From Chitinophagaceae bacterium (GTDB lineage Bacteria > Bacteroidota > Bacteroidia > Chitinophagales > Chitinophagaceae), in contig JAHEZB010000027.1 of NCBI GenBank assembly GCA_023251285.1, forward strand, positions 1 to 10,818: a stretch of DNA of 10,818 nucleotides. The letters run 5' to 3'. The stretch's first letter is position 1, and every line of letters starts with the position of its first letter. Below the pieces are notes generated by a model. It made no database searches and was not told the origin of the DNA. It saw only the letters and a program-made list of their open reading frames with translations. The position numbers were made by a program, and so were the translations under genes. This document shows, in pieces, positions 1 through 6,554 of the stretch.

Positions 1-2
1 AT

Positions 3-389
3 TACGATTACGCCTACAATCTCAGATTAGGAATGTTGCTCAGTGTTTTTGTTGGATATTTTTCACCATTACTTGGTATTGGTGGTGGAATTATTCATGT
101 GCCCGCAATGGCCGAGTGGTTGTTATTTCCTGTGCATATTGCTACGGCCACTTCCCATTTTATTTTGGCGATTATGAGCACGGTAAGTGTTATCGTTCAT
201 TATCTGCAGGGAAATTATAATAATCCTTTGGTGGTAAAAATGGTTATCGGGATTGTTATTGGTGTAATTCCGGGTGCGCAACTTGGCGCTTTTTTATCGA
301 GGAAAATTAACGGGAAATATATCATCAAGGCGCTCGCTGTTTCTATTGGCATTGTCGGAATTAAAATTCTCATTACCAGGTTTTCATAA
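3..389 (+). CDS. TSUP family (TauE/SafE-type) membrane transporter, 3' part
   Basis: This is the C-terminal part of a sulfite exporter TauE/SafE-type (TSUP) permease. The reading frame is open to the left edge, so the N-terminal half is outside the window; the first in-frame ATG (33) is probably internal. The visible 128 residues contain the motif LLGIGGGIIHVPAM, the glycine-rich signature that begins each repeat of TSUP proteins, followed by hydrophobic segments suggesting three or four transmembrane helices. A second-repeat motif followed by about 110 residues fits the end of a protein of about 250-270 residues. Members of the family export or import organosulfur or sulfite anions, but the substrate cannot be told from sequence. 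The stop lies only 6 nt from the end of the convergent gene at 396-701, and no hairpin terminator is seen between them. Confidence 0.85.
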   Translation, partial: YDYAYNLRLGMLLSVFVGYFSPLLGIGGGIIHVPAMAEWLLFPVHIATATSHFILAIMSTVSVIVHYLQGNYNNPLVVKMVIGIVIGVIPGAQLGAFLSRKINGKYIIKALAVSIGIVGIKILITRFS

Positions 390-395
390 ACATTT

Positions 396-701
396 TTACT
401 TCATAATATTGAACGTTACAAACATGGTGATTACAAATAAAGAAAATAGTCCCAACAGAAAAATAATATCTGCAATATTTTCATAACGCTCACTTCTTGC
501 ATTTTTACTTCTCATAGAAAGAAAAGAAAGCACACTGCTTATCATAAACATAATGATGGCAACAGATGTAAATTCATCAATAAAAGTTTTACCATCCAAA
601 TGCAAAATCCTAAGTGAAGTGAGAACGATAAAACAAATACCTAATAAATTGGAGGAAGTGGTTAAAATATGTGAAGATTCGTCGTTGTTTTTTTCTTCCA
701 T
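396..701 (-). CDS. small three-helix membrane protein of unknown function
   Basis: I do not recognise a named family. The 101-residue product has a charged, Asp/Glu/Asn-rich N-terminus (about residues 1-11), three hydrophobic segments (about 15-33, 43-63 and 76-98), and a basic loop between helices 2 and 3 (RSKNARSER), which by the positive-inside rule would face the cytoplasm. The composition is that of a genuine integral membrane protein, and the opposite strand over the same span offers only short, unconvincing frames. No Shine-Dalgarno sequence precedes the ATG, as is normal for this phylum. It ends 6 nt from the convergent transporter gene. It could be a subunit or accessory protein, but no neighbour gives a clue. 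Confidence 0.6.
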   Translation of the reverse strand: MEEKNNDESSHILTTSSNLLGICFIVLTSLRILHLDGKTFIDEFTSVAIIMFMISSVLSFLSMRSKNARSERYENIADIIFLLGLFSLFVITMFVTFNIMK

Positions 702-898
702 CTTTGAGCTGTTTTGTGCGAAAGGAATTTTTAATTAAAGAAATCGAAGGTCATAATTTGACGATTGGTTTTTGTCATTCCTTCGTTTTTCATTTACAAT
801 CATTTGTTAAGGAAAAGTGCAGCAGAATAGTTGGGGATTCATGTTTCAGCAGAAGAAGAAATATTCAAAGTTTTTAATCTTGCAGAATGACATTCAAT

Positions 899-927
899 AA
901 AAAAGGCTGTTTCTCACAGCCTTTTTT
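899..927 (-). terminator. intrinsic terminator overlapping the stop of the secreted-protein gene
   Basis: A perfect 6-bp GC-containing stem, GGCTGT (905-910) with ACAGCC (916-921), closes a 5-nt loop. It is flanked by six A on the left and six T on the right, so it can act in both directions. The stop codon of the minus-strand gene (926-928) falls in the flanking A/T tract, so the hairpin starts immediately after translation ends. Confidence 0.85.
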
Positions 928-1318
928 AATAAGACGCCTCCCCCAAAAAGCTATCTTCCGCTTGACCTGTCGTATTCGGGGTGCTGCTCTTTCTATGTAC
1001 TTTCGTGGATGGTTCGGCCGTGTGGTTTTTCCTGGTTTTTGAAGCCGACATTTTTGAATGAGATGTAGAAGTGGTAGTACTTTTGCCTTCAGAACCTTTA
1101 TTGCTCAGGCCATTATTCCGCGCATTTGTTGCATGAATTCTGCTGTTGCGTGGTAGTGTAGTAGCAGAATGTATTCTGTGATGTGGCGGTTTCGTAATTG
1201 TTTGTTGATTATTGGAACTTTGTGTGCCTGCAGAACTTCCCGTGCCCGTACCGGTTGTTTGACACACCGCGCTCATTGTAAGAAAGATTGCAAGAACGGA
1301 TAACGCCCACATTTTCAT
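926..1318 (-). CDS. secreted Ser/Thr-rich low-complexity protein, unknown function
   Basis: No family recognised. The product of 130 residues begins with a typical Sec signal peptide: MK, then a hydrophobic core (WALSVLAIFLTMSAV) ending near Cys19-Gln20. Because the residue before Cys19 is Val, a standard signal peptidase I cleavage around AVC/Q seems more likely than a lipoprotein site, though a lipoprotein is not excluded. The mature part has about 39 Ser/Thr in 110 residues, plus many Asn, His, Lys and Arg, and almost no hydrophobic residues until a short end EDSFLGEASY. That suggests a disordered, basic, exported polypeptide. A second in-frame ATG lies two codons downstream. The gene ends in its own terminator and is transcribed divergently from the gene at 1611. 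Confidence 0.6.
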   Translation of the reverse strand: MKMWALSVLAIFLTMSAVCQTTGTGTGSSAGTQSSNNQQTITKPPHHRIHSATTLPRNSRIHATNARNNGLSNKGSEGKSTTTSTSHSKMSASKTRKNHTAEPSTKVHRKSSTPNTTGQAEDSFLGEASY

Positions 1319-1610
1319 GATGATATTTTTTAGATTTACTTATAGTATTCATTCTAATTTTATGCCATCTGTTTTTTTATAGTAGTTTATTGAGTTTTGG
1401 GTATACAAAGATGCACTTGTAAAAAAATGTAGAATGCACGCTTCAAATATTAGCATCACGCTTGCCAGTAAATGAACAAATAACGTGATTTTGATTTTAG
1501 ATTTACACGAATTTCCTTAAGACGCCAATGAATTTTGAAGCAATAAAAAAATTCTAAAAGCCAATAAAACCGTACATTTAAATATTAATTCAAATTTAAA
1601 ACTTAACAAA
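1319..1610. other. AT-rich divergent intergenic region, probable promoters for both sides
   Basis: These 292 nt lie between two divergently transcribed genes and must hold both promoters. I see only imperfect matches to the Bacteroidota consensus TTG-N17-23-TAnnTTTG. On the plus strand, TTG at 1462-1464 and TGATTTTG at 1486-1493 are separated by 21 nt. On the minus strand, CATCTTTG is the complement of 1406-1413 and has no good upstream TTG. No open frame, tRNA or strong hairpin was found. Confidence 0.35.
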
Positions 1611-1967
1611 ATGTTTGATGAAATTCTGAATTTAGTAAAAGAACATTTGGGCAATAACCCCCAAGTTGCAGCGGCGATTCCTCCAGGCCAGGAAGATGCA
1701 GTGCATAAGGAAATTGCTACTCATGTTGCTAATAGCTTGCAAAACCAACCCGCAGCTGAAAGTGGTGGATTTGGTGGAATACTTTCAAAATTAGAAGGCA
1801 GTATTGCAGGCGGTGGTACAATTACAAATGCTATTGAAGGCGGATTGGTAAATAGCCTTACTACAAAGTTTGGTCTTCCACCTTCTGTAACAGGAGCTAT
1901 AGCAGGCGCTCTTCCGGGCTTATTGCAGAAATACATGAATAAGAAAACAGAGAATCCCCCATCATAA
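1611..1967 (+). CDS. small DUF937-like glycine-rich protein
   Basis: The 118-residue product resembles the short Bacteroidota proteins that begin MFD-x-x-LNLVKE and belong to or near the DUF937 group; this is recalled family style, not a search result. It has a helical N-terminus with PPGQEDAVHKEI, a glycine-rich middle (about residues 51-75, containing GGFGGILSKLEGSIAGGG), and a C-terminal part SLTTKFGLPPSVTGAIAGALPGLLQKYMNKK that looks like amphipathic helices. No signal peptide or clear membrane helix is present. The function of such proteins is unknown. The ATG follows an A-rich leader without a Shine-Dalgarno sequence. It is monocistronic by layout, with a divergent gene upstream and a strong terminator about 80 nt downstream. 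Confidence 0.7.
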   Translation: MFDEILNLVKEHLGNNPQVAAAIPPGQEDAVHKEIATHVANSLQNQPAAESGGFGGILSKLEGSIAGGGTITNAIEGGLVNSLTTKFGLPPSVTGAIAGALPGLLQKYMNKKTENPPS

Positions 1968-2045
1968 ATTCAACAGCGCGAGTGATATTGTTCAAATAAC
2001 ATTTCATCCATTTTCTGCGCACCCGATTCAATCTAAAATAATATT

Positions 2046-2082
2046 ATAAAAAGAGGCAGGAACTTTTCCTGTCTTTTTTTTT
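2046..2082 (+). terminator. intrinsic terminator between the DUF937-like gene and nuoA
   Basis: A 9-bp stem with one G-T wobble, AGGCAGGAA (2054-2062) with TTCCTGTCT (2066-2074), has a 3-nt loop. It is preceded by a run of A and followed by a tract of nine T (2074-2082). It isolates the complex I operon from the upstream gene and means nuoA needs its own promoter. Confidence 0.88.
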
Positions 2083-2183
2083 AAACAGAATACTTTTTAT
2101 AAAAATTGTTTTCAAACATTAGGTATAACATTTATTAAAGCCGGAACATCTTTTTCTCTTATGGATAATTGATATTGCTGCCT

Positions 2184-2191
2184 TACTTTTG
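2184..2191 (+). promoter_or_regulatory. probable -7 promoter box of the nuo operon (TACTTTTG)
   Basis: TACTTTTG is an exact match to the Bacteroidota primary-sigma -7 consensus TAnnTTTG. It is placed after the upstream terminator and before nuoA. Transcription would begin about 2197-2200, giving a leader of only about 12-15 nt to the proposed TTG start at 2211. No exact TTG occurs at the expected -33 distance (the region reads TTATGG at 2159-2164), so the upstream element is weak. The same box with near-identical flanks recurs before nuoI. Confidence 0.6.
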
Positions 2192-2210
2192 CAGAATTAA
2201 AATTCCAATT

Positions 2211-2612
2211 TTGATATACACATTTTTACAAGCACAGAGTGTAAACAGCACATCCAATTACTTACCCATCGGCATCCAACTCATCTTCGCGGCAATATTA
2301 TTATCGTTGATGATCTATGGAACCAGTGTTTTGGGGCCTAAAAGAAATACCGCTGATAAATTAGAAAATTTTGAAGGTGGAATAGAGATCCAGGGAAATG
2401 CGAGAAAACCAATCGCCGTTAAATATTTCCTTGTTGCAATTTTGTTTGTTTTATTTGATGTGGAAGTTATTTTCTTTTATCCATACGCTGTTAATTTCAG
2501 GGAATTGGGATGGCAAGGATTTGGTGCTATTTGTATGTTTATTGCGTTTTTCCTGGCCGGATTTATTTACATCATAAAAAAAGGCGGCCTGGATTGGGAA
2601 GGGGAAAGCTAA
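2211..2612 (+). CDS. nuoA: NADH-quinone oxidoreductase subunit A
   Basis: NuoA (ND3 homologue) is a three-helix subunit at the junction of the peripheral and membrane arms of complex I. The core reads YLPIGIQLIFAAILLSLMIYG (first helix), then LGPKR, then the quinone-site loop ENFEGGIEIQGNARKP, followed by KYFLVAILFVLFDVEVIFFYP (second helix) and a third helix. No ATG lies in frame before codon MIYG, which is inside helix 1 and too late. TTG at 2211 gives 133 residues, close to the usual length. TTG at 2169 and 2175 are also open but lie upstream of or within the promoter box, so transcripts would not contain them. The loop position that is Cys39 in mitochondrial ND3 is Gly here; it also varies in other bacteria. 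First gene of the operon. Confidence 0.93.
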   Translation: MIYTFLQAQSVNSTSNYLPIGIQLIFAAILLSLMIYGTSVLGPKRNTADKLENFEGGIEIQGNARKPIAVKYFLVAILFVLFDVEVIFFYPYAVNFRELGWQGFGAICMFIAFFLAGFIYIIKKGGLDWEGES

Positions 2613-2653
2613 TGTGAAAATGTGAAAATGAGAAAATTGTGAAAAGGTGAAAA
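2613..2653 (+). repeat. 8-nt imperfect tandem repeat (TGTGAAAA) after nuoA
   Basis: Five consecutive units start directly after the nuoA stop: TGTGAAAA (2613), TGTGAAAA (2621), TGAGAAAA (2629), a T plus TGTGAAAA (2637-2645), and GGTGAAAA (2646). The array is low-complexity and purine-rich on the plus strand. Its role, if any, is unknown; slippage origin is likely. Confidence 0.75.
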
Positions 2654-2687
2654 TGAAACCTATTAAAAATATTAATAAAATAAAATT

Positions 2688-2735
2688 AGCTAATTAGCAC
2701 TTTAGCTAATTGGCCAATCAGCTAATTAAAAAAAA
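2688..2735 (+). repeat. 16-nt periodic AGCTAATT repeat with a 24-nt imperfect palindrome before nuoB
   Basis: AGCTAATT occurs at 2688, 2704 and 2720, exactly 16 nt apart. The span 2702-2725 is an imperfect palindrome: left arm TTAGCTAATTGG, right arm CCAATCAGCTAA, one mismatched pair (2708/2719), centred on GGCC. The first copy also forms the palindrome AATTAGCTAATT (2684-2695). The structure ends 12 nt before the nuoB ATG, so a hairpin in the mRNA would sit at the ribosome-loading region. It has no T-tract after it on the plus strand (an A-tract follows), so it is not a plus-strand terminator. Confidence 0.7.
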
Positions 2736-2737
2736 TT

Positions 2738-3322
2738 ATGGCACGTCCTGTTCAATATAACATTACCGATAAACCTTTAGAAAAGCCATACTCAATCGTT
2801 CAGGGGCCTGAAGGTTATATGGGTGAAGGTTTTTTTGCTTCCAAACTGAGCGATGTGGTTGGTTTGGCAAGAAAAAATTCTATCTGGCCTTTGCCTTTTG
2901 CTACAAGTTGTTGCGGTATCGAATTTATGGCTTTGATGGCATCGCACTATGACCTCGCAAGATTTGGTTCAGAAAGAGTCAGTTTTACTCCCCGTCAATG
3001 CGATCTTTTAATGGTAATCGGAACTATTGCAAAAAAAATGGCGCCCGTTGTAAAACAGGTTTATTTGCAAATGGCCGAGCCACGCTGGGTTTTAGCAATG
3101 GGAGCCTGCGCCAGCAGCGGTGGTATTTTTGATACTTATTCTGTTTTGCAGGGAATAGACCAAATTATTCCGGTAGATGTGTACGTTCCTGGTTGCCCGC
3201 CACGCCCTGAAGCAGTTATTGACGGCTTTTTGAGAGTGCAGGAACTGGTTGGTAGCGAAAACTTAAGAAGACGTAATTCTCCAAAATATAAAGAGTTGAT
3301 GGAAACTTATGGAATACAATAG
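2738..3322 (+). CDS. nuoB: NADH-quinone oxidoreductase subunit B
   Basis: NuoB (PSST/Nqo6) carries cluster N2, the last [4Fe-4S] centre, which reduces quinone. The N2 ligands are all visible: the adjacent pair Cys58-Cys59 in TSCCGIEFM, Cys124 in GACASSGG, and Cys153 in PGCPPRPE. The 194-residue length is normal and no membrane helix is present, as expected for a peripheral-arm protein facing NuoD. The ATG follows an A-rich stretch with no Shine-Dalgarno sequence. It is separated from nuoA by 125 nt of repetitive DNA, unusually long for this operon. Confidence 0.97.
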   Translation: MARPVQYNITDKPLEKPYSIVQGPEGYMGEGFFASKLSDVVGLARKNSIWPLPFATSCCGIEFMALMASHYDLARFGSERVSFTPRQCDLLMVIGTIAKKMAPVVKQVYLQMAEPRWVLAMGACASSGGIFDTYSVLQGIDQIIPVDVYVPGCPPRPEAVIDGFLRVQELVGSENLRRRNSPKYKELMETYGIQ

Positions 3323-3391
3323 TGATTTGTGAGAAGTGAATGCTGGGTATGAGAATCAGGAAATAAGAATAAGAAATAAGAATTTAGAAAT

Positions 3392-3898
3392 ATGGCTTTA
3401 ACGAATGAAATTATCAGGAGCAGATTGATGGAAAAGTTTGGTGAGCAATTGACTGGATGGGAAGAACCGTATGGCATGCTTACTTTTACCTCGGATAAAG
3501 ATTTGAATCTGAAAGTGCTTCAATTCCTTTATGACGATGTTGAATTAGGTTTCAAATTTATGACTGATTTGTGCGCAGTTCATTATCCAAACGAAGAAGG
3601 AAAAGAACTGGCAGTCGTGTATCATTTGCACAACATGAAGGAAAATGTTCGCATCCGTTATAAAATATTTACCGGGATTGAAAAGCCGGATGTTTACACT
3701 GCCTCTGCTCTTTTTTCTGCTGCTAATTGGATGGAAAGGGAAACGTATGATTTTTTTGGGGTAAATTTTCTGGGCCATCCTAATTTAAAAAGAATTTTAA
3801 ATATTGATGAAATGGATTATTTCCCGTTAAGGAAAGAATATCCTTTAGAAGATCAAAAGCGCATAGATAAAGACGATGAGATGTTTGGCCGCGATTGA
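3392..3898 (+). CDS. nuoC: NADH-quinone oxidoreductase subunit C
   Basis: NuoC (30-kDa subunit, Nqo5) is a cofactor-free scaffold of the connecting module. The family signature is clear near residues 110-130: ANWMERETYDFFGVNFLGHP followed by LKRIL, then the FPLRKEYPLED end. At 168 residues it is a stand-alone NuoC, not the NuoCD fusion seen in enterobacteria. The region upstream of the ATG is rich in AATAAGAA repeats with no Shine-Dalgarno sequence. nuoD follows after a 76-nt gap. Confidence 0.96.
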   Translation: MALTNEIIRSRLMEKFGEQLTGWEEPYGMLTFTSDKDLNLKVLQFLYDDVELGFKFMTDLCAVHYPNEEGKELAVVYHLHNMKENVRIRYKIFTGIEKPDVYTASALFSAANWMERETYDFFGVNFLGHPNLKRILNIDEMDYFPLRKEYPLEDQKRIDKDDEMFGRD

Positions 3899-3974
3899 CG
3901 ATTTTGTTGAAATAATAAATGAAATTCTACCTATTTGTTTGTTTACTGTAGTTATAAAAGTGAAAGAATAAAAA

Positions 3975-5195
3975 ATGAGTGAACACGTAACTTTACCGGA
4001 AGGAAATGTTGAAAAACATACAACCACTATAAATCTCGGTCCTACACATCCTGCCACTCATGGTGTGTTTCAAAACATTATCGAGCTGGATGGCGAAACA
4101 ATTGTAAGTGCCGAACAAACGGTTGGTTATATTCACCGTGCGTTTGAAAAAATAGCCGAACATCGCGCTCCTTACCAGATTACCCCGCTTACCGACAGAT
4201 TAAATTATTGTTCTGCTCCATTAAATAATTTTGGCTGGCACATTACCTGCGAAAGATTGCTTGGAATTAAAATTCCAAAACGCGTTGATTATTTACGCAT
4301 TATTATCATGGAACTAGCCAGAATTTCAGATCACCTGATTTGCAATTCAATTGTAGGAGTCGATTCGGGCGCTTTTTCAGGCTTCCTCTATCTGATGCAA
4401 TACCGCGAGCTGATCTACGAGATTTATGAAGAGATCTGTGGTTCGCGGCTCACAACAAACATGGGAAGAATTGGCGGTTTTGAACGGAATTTTACCAACC
4501 AGGCTTTTGAAAAACTGGAAAGATTCATGAAAGAATGGCCGCCGGCTTTGAAAGAGTTTGACGAAATGTTTGTGCGTAACAGGATCTTTATGGATCGCAC
4601 GATTGGTGTCGGTCCTATTTCTGCAGAACGTGCGTTGAATTATGGGTTTACCGGCCCTAATTTAAGAGCGGCAGGAGTTGATTATGATGTGAGGGTTCAT
4701 ACGCCATACAGCAGTTACGAGGATTTTGATTTTACCATACCTGTTGGTTCTACCGGTGATTGTTACGATCGCTTTTTGGTTCGCGACCAGGAAATGTGGC
4801 AGAGTATGGAAATCATCAAACAAGCTTACCAAAAAGTACAGGAATTTAAAGGCGCTGAAGCAGAAGTTTATCATGCAGATGTTCCGGATTTTTATTTGCC
4901 TGATAAGAAAGATGTCTATACAAAAATGGAAGCGCTGATTTATCATTTTAAAATAATTATGGGTGAAACTGCATTGCCGGTAGGTGAAATTTATTCTTCT
5001 ATCGAAGGAGCAAACGGAGAACTCGGATTTTATTTAATAACAGATGGTGGAAGAGCGCCGTATCGCCTGCATTTTAGAAGGCCTTGCTTTATATATTACC
5101 AGGCATATTCTGAATTGACCAAAGGCGGTTTGTTGAGTGATGCAATCATTACGATGAGTAGTTTGAATCTGATAGCAGGAGAACTGGATGCATAG
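3975..5195 (+). CDS. nuoD: NADH-quinone oxidoreductase subunit D
   Basis: NuoD (49-kDa subunit, Nqo4) forms the quinone-binding chamber with NuoB and is homologous to the large subunit of NiFe hydrogenases. The start of the conserved region, LGPTHPATHGV, holds His29, which corresponds to the quinone-binding His38 of Thermus Nqo4. Tyr78 in DRLNYCSAP corresponds to Tyr87. Further conserved blocks are GYIHRAFEK, MGRIGGFERNF, GVGPISAERAL and GELGFYLITDGG followed by PYRLHFRRPCF. The 406-residue length is typical. The protein ends AGELDA, without the terminal Arg of many homologues. The quinone in this phylum is menaquinone (family knowledge). Spacing to nuoE is 81 nt. Confidence 0.97.
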   Translation: MSEHVTLPEGNVEKHTTTINLGPTHPATHGVFQNIIELDGETIVSAEQTVGYIHRAFEKIAEHRAPYQITPLTDRLNYCSAPLNNFGWHITCERLLGIKIPKRVDYLRIIIMELARISDHLICNSIVGVDSGAFSGFLYLMQYRELIYEIYEEICGSRLTTNMGRIGGFERNFTNQAFEKLERFMKEWPPALKEFDEMFVRNRIFMDRTIGVGPISAERALNYGFTGPNLRAAGVDYDVRVHTPYSSYEDFDFTIPVGSTGDCYDRFLVRDQEMWQSMEIIKQAYQKVQEFKGAEAEVYHADVPDFYLPDKKDVYTKMEALIYHFKIIMGETALPVGEIYSSIEGANGELGFYLITDGGRAPYRLHFRRPCFIYYQAYSELTKGGLLSDAIITMSSLNLIAGELDA

Positions 5196-5276
5196 TTCCT
5201 GTATGTTTTAAGGGAATACAAAAAGTAGGTTTGAAAAGAAAACGATGTGAAGAAGAATAAAAAGAAATAAAACCAA

Positions 5277-5777
5277 ATGAGTGTACAATTTTCACCAGAA
5301 AAATTAGATAAAGTAAACGAACTGATAAAACAATATCCCGAAGGGAAAAGCAAGAGTGCTTTATTAGGCGTGCTGCATATGGCGCAGGAAGAACATGGAT
5401 GGCTGAGTGTGAATACTATGGATTATGTGGCTTCTTTATTAAACCTGGAACCGATTGAAGTGTATGAAGTGGCCAGTTTTTACACGATGTTTCATTTGAA
5501 ACCAGTAGGAAAATATGTGTTTGAAGTTTGTCAAACCGGTCCTTGTATGCTAAGAGGCTGCGACAATATTATTGAGTACATTAAACAGAAATTAAATATT
5601 GAAGTAGGGGAAACAACAGCCGATGGAATGTTTACCTTAAAGACGGTTGAATGTCTCGGAGCTTGTGGCTATGCGCCAGTGATGCAGATGGGTAAATATT
5701 ATAAAGAACATCTGACACCTGAAAAAGTGGATCAGATAATTGAAGAATGCAGAAATAACAGCGCAAGAAACAATTAA
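5277..5777 (+). CDS. nuoE: NADH-quinone oxidoreductase subunit E
   Basis: NuoE (24-kDa subunit, Nqo2) has a helical N-terminal domain and a thioredoxin-fold domain binding the [2Fe-2S] cluster N1a. Ligands are Cys85 and Cys90 in CQTGPC and Cys126 and Cys130 in ECLGACGYAP. The 166 residues match the family length, and the N-terminal block SALLGVLHMAQEEHGWLS and SFYTMFHL are typical. It works with NuoF in the NADH dehydrogenase module. Here nuoF is not the next gene: three unrelated genes follow, the first starting 10 nt after the nuoE stop. Confidence 0.97.
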   Translation: MSVQFSPEKLDKVNELIKQYPEGKSKSALLGVLHMAQEEHGWLSVNTMDYVASLLNLEPIEVYEVASFYTMFHLKPVGKYVFEVCQTGPCMLRGCDNIIEYIKQKLNIEVGETTADGMFTLKTVECLGACGYAPVMQMGKYYKEHLTPEKVDQIIEECRNNSARNN

Positions 5778-5787
5778 ACATTTTCAT

Positions 5788-6198
5788 ATGGAAGCAATTA
5801 TTCCTTATTTGACTTTTAATGGCGATGCTGCCGAAGCACTTGATTTTTATAGCAAAGCATTAAGTGGCGAAGTGGTTTATAAGCAAACTTTTGGAGAATC
5901 ACCGATGCAATCTTCCGAAAGCCAGAAAGATAAAGTCATGCACGCCAGCTTTAAAGCGGGTGATTTGAATTTTCTGGTCTCTGATTCAATGCAGGGGCAA
6001 TCTGTAACTTCCGGAAACAATTTATCATTATCATTAAATTTTAATGATGCCGATGAAATGAATAAAACATTTTCTGCATTATCTGTAGGTGGAAAAGTTA
6101 CCATGGAATTGCAGGATACTTTTTGGGGAGCAAGATTTGGAATGTTGCACGATAAATATGGATTTAACTGGATGTTCAATCATGATTATAAGAAATAG
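5788..6198 (+). CDS. PhnB-like VOC (glyoxalase-fold) protein
   Basis: The 136-residue product belongs to the vicinal oxygen chelate superfamily, PhnB/YjdN-like group. Typical blocks are IIPYLTFNGDAAEALDFYSKAL at the start (split here as residues 4-25), KVMHASFKAGDLNFLVSD (49-66), and DTFWGARFGMLHDKYGFNW near the end. Proteins of this group are dimers with no generally known reaction; the name comes from a phosphonate-locus gene whose product is not needed for C-P lysis. The frame is open upstream to an ATG at 5740, which would overlap nuoE by 38 nt and add 16 unrelated residues. ATG 5788 is preferred because it matches the usual family start and leaves a 10-nt gap. It shares direction with the nuo genes and no terminator separates it from them. 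A link to complex I is not known. Confidence 0.85.
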   Translation: MEAIIPYLTFNGDAAEALDFYSKALSGEVVYKQTFGESPMQSSESQKDKVMHASFKAGDLNFLVSDSMQGQSVTSGNNLSLSLNFNDADEMNKTFSALSVGGKVTMELQDTFWGARFGMLHDKYGFNWMFNHDYKK

Positions 6199-6236
6199 AT
6201 AAAAGTGGCAAACTGAATTTTCAATGATAACCATTA

Positions 6237-6554
6237 ATGAATGATAATGAAACCATAATAAAAAAAGTAAAAGAAATTGTGCATCGCTACGATTTACATG
6301 CTGATATTATTTTATTTGGCAGCCGGGCAAGAGGCGATTATCACGAAGAAAGCGATTGGGATTTTTTAATATTAAGTTCATTGCCTGAAAGCGAAGAATT
6401 AAAACGTAAAGTAAGAAGAGATATTTTAGAAGAAATAGAATGGAAAACATTTGAAGTAATACAAACAATTTGGCATAATAAAAAAGAATGGGAAAATGAA
6501 TATGCAGTTACAAATATTTATGAGAGCATAAAGGAAGAAGGAATTATTGTATGA
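6237..6554 (+). CDS. MNT-type nucleotidyltransferase (antitoxin-like partner of the HEPN gene)
   Basis: This 105-residue protein is a minimal nucleotidyltransferase of the DNA polymerase beta superfamily. The motif GSRARGDYHEESDWD gives the GS-x10-DxD pattern exactly, with Gly28, Ser29, Asp40 and Asp42; Glu73 in TFEVIQTIW may be the third acidic residue. In HEPN/MNT pairs of the MntA-HepT type, the MNT protein acts as antitoxin by transferring AMP groups to the HEPN toxin; that role is inferred here from neighbour and motif only. The stop overlaps the next start by 4 nt (ATGA), indicating translational coupling. Hand-counted G+C over 6241-6480 is about 30%, versus about 51% in a nuoF sample (7141-7260), consistent with transfer. 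Confidence 0.9.
   Translation: MNDNETIIKKVKEIVHRYDLHADIILFGSRARGDYHEESDWDFLILSSLPESEELKRKVRRDILEEIEWKTFEVIQTIWHNKKEWENEYAVTNIYESIKEEGIIV

Noticed and set aside
671..877. Plus-strand open frame of 68 codons overlapping the start of the small membrane protein gene
   Set aside because: No family resemblance, Cys/Phe/Ser-rich composition typical of a chance frame, and it overlaps the better-supported minus-strand gene.
773..892. Inverted pair TGTCATTC (773-780) and GAATGACA (885-892) as ends of a small mobile element
   Set aside because: Only 8 bp, no target duplication seen, and no coding content; likely chance.
2702..2725. Palindrome before nuoB as a plus-strand intrinsic terminator
   Set aside because: It is followed by an A-tract, not a T-tract, and lies inside an operon that clearly continues.
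2613..2735. CRISPR-like array in the nuoA-nuoB spacer
   Set aside because: Units are only 8 and 16 nt, with no spacers of constant length and no cas genes.
5226..5233. TAGGTTTG, an exact TAnnTTTG box 43 nt before nuoE, as an internal promoter
   Set aside because: No TTG at the -33 distance and no extended similarity to the nuoA box; a six-fixed-base motif is expected by chance in a window of this size.
5740..5787. Upstream ATG at 5740 as the start of the VOC protein
   Set aside because: It would overlap nuoE by 38 nt and add 16 residues with no family similarity; ATG 5788 fits the family start.
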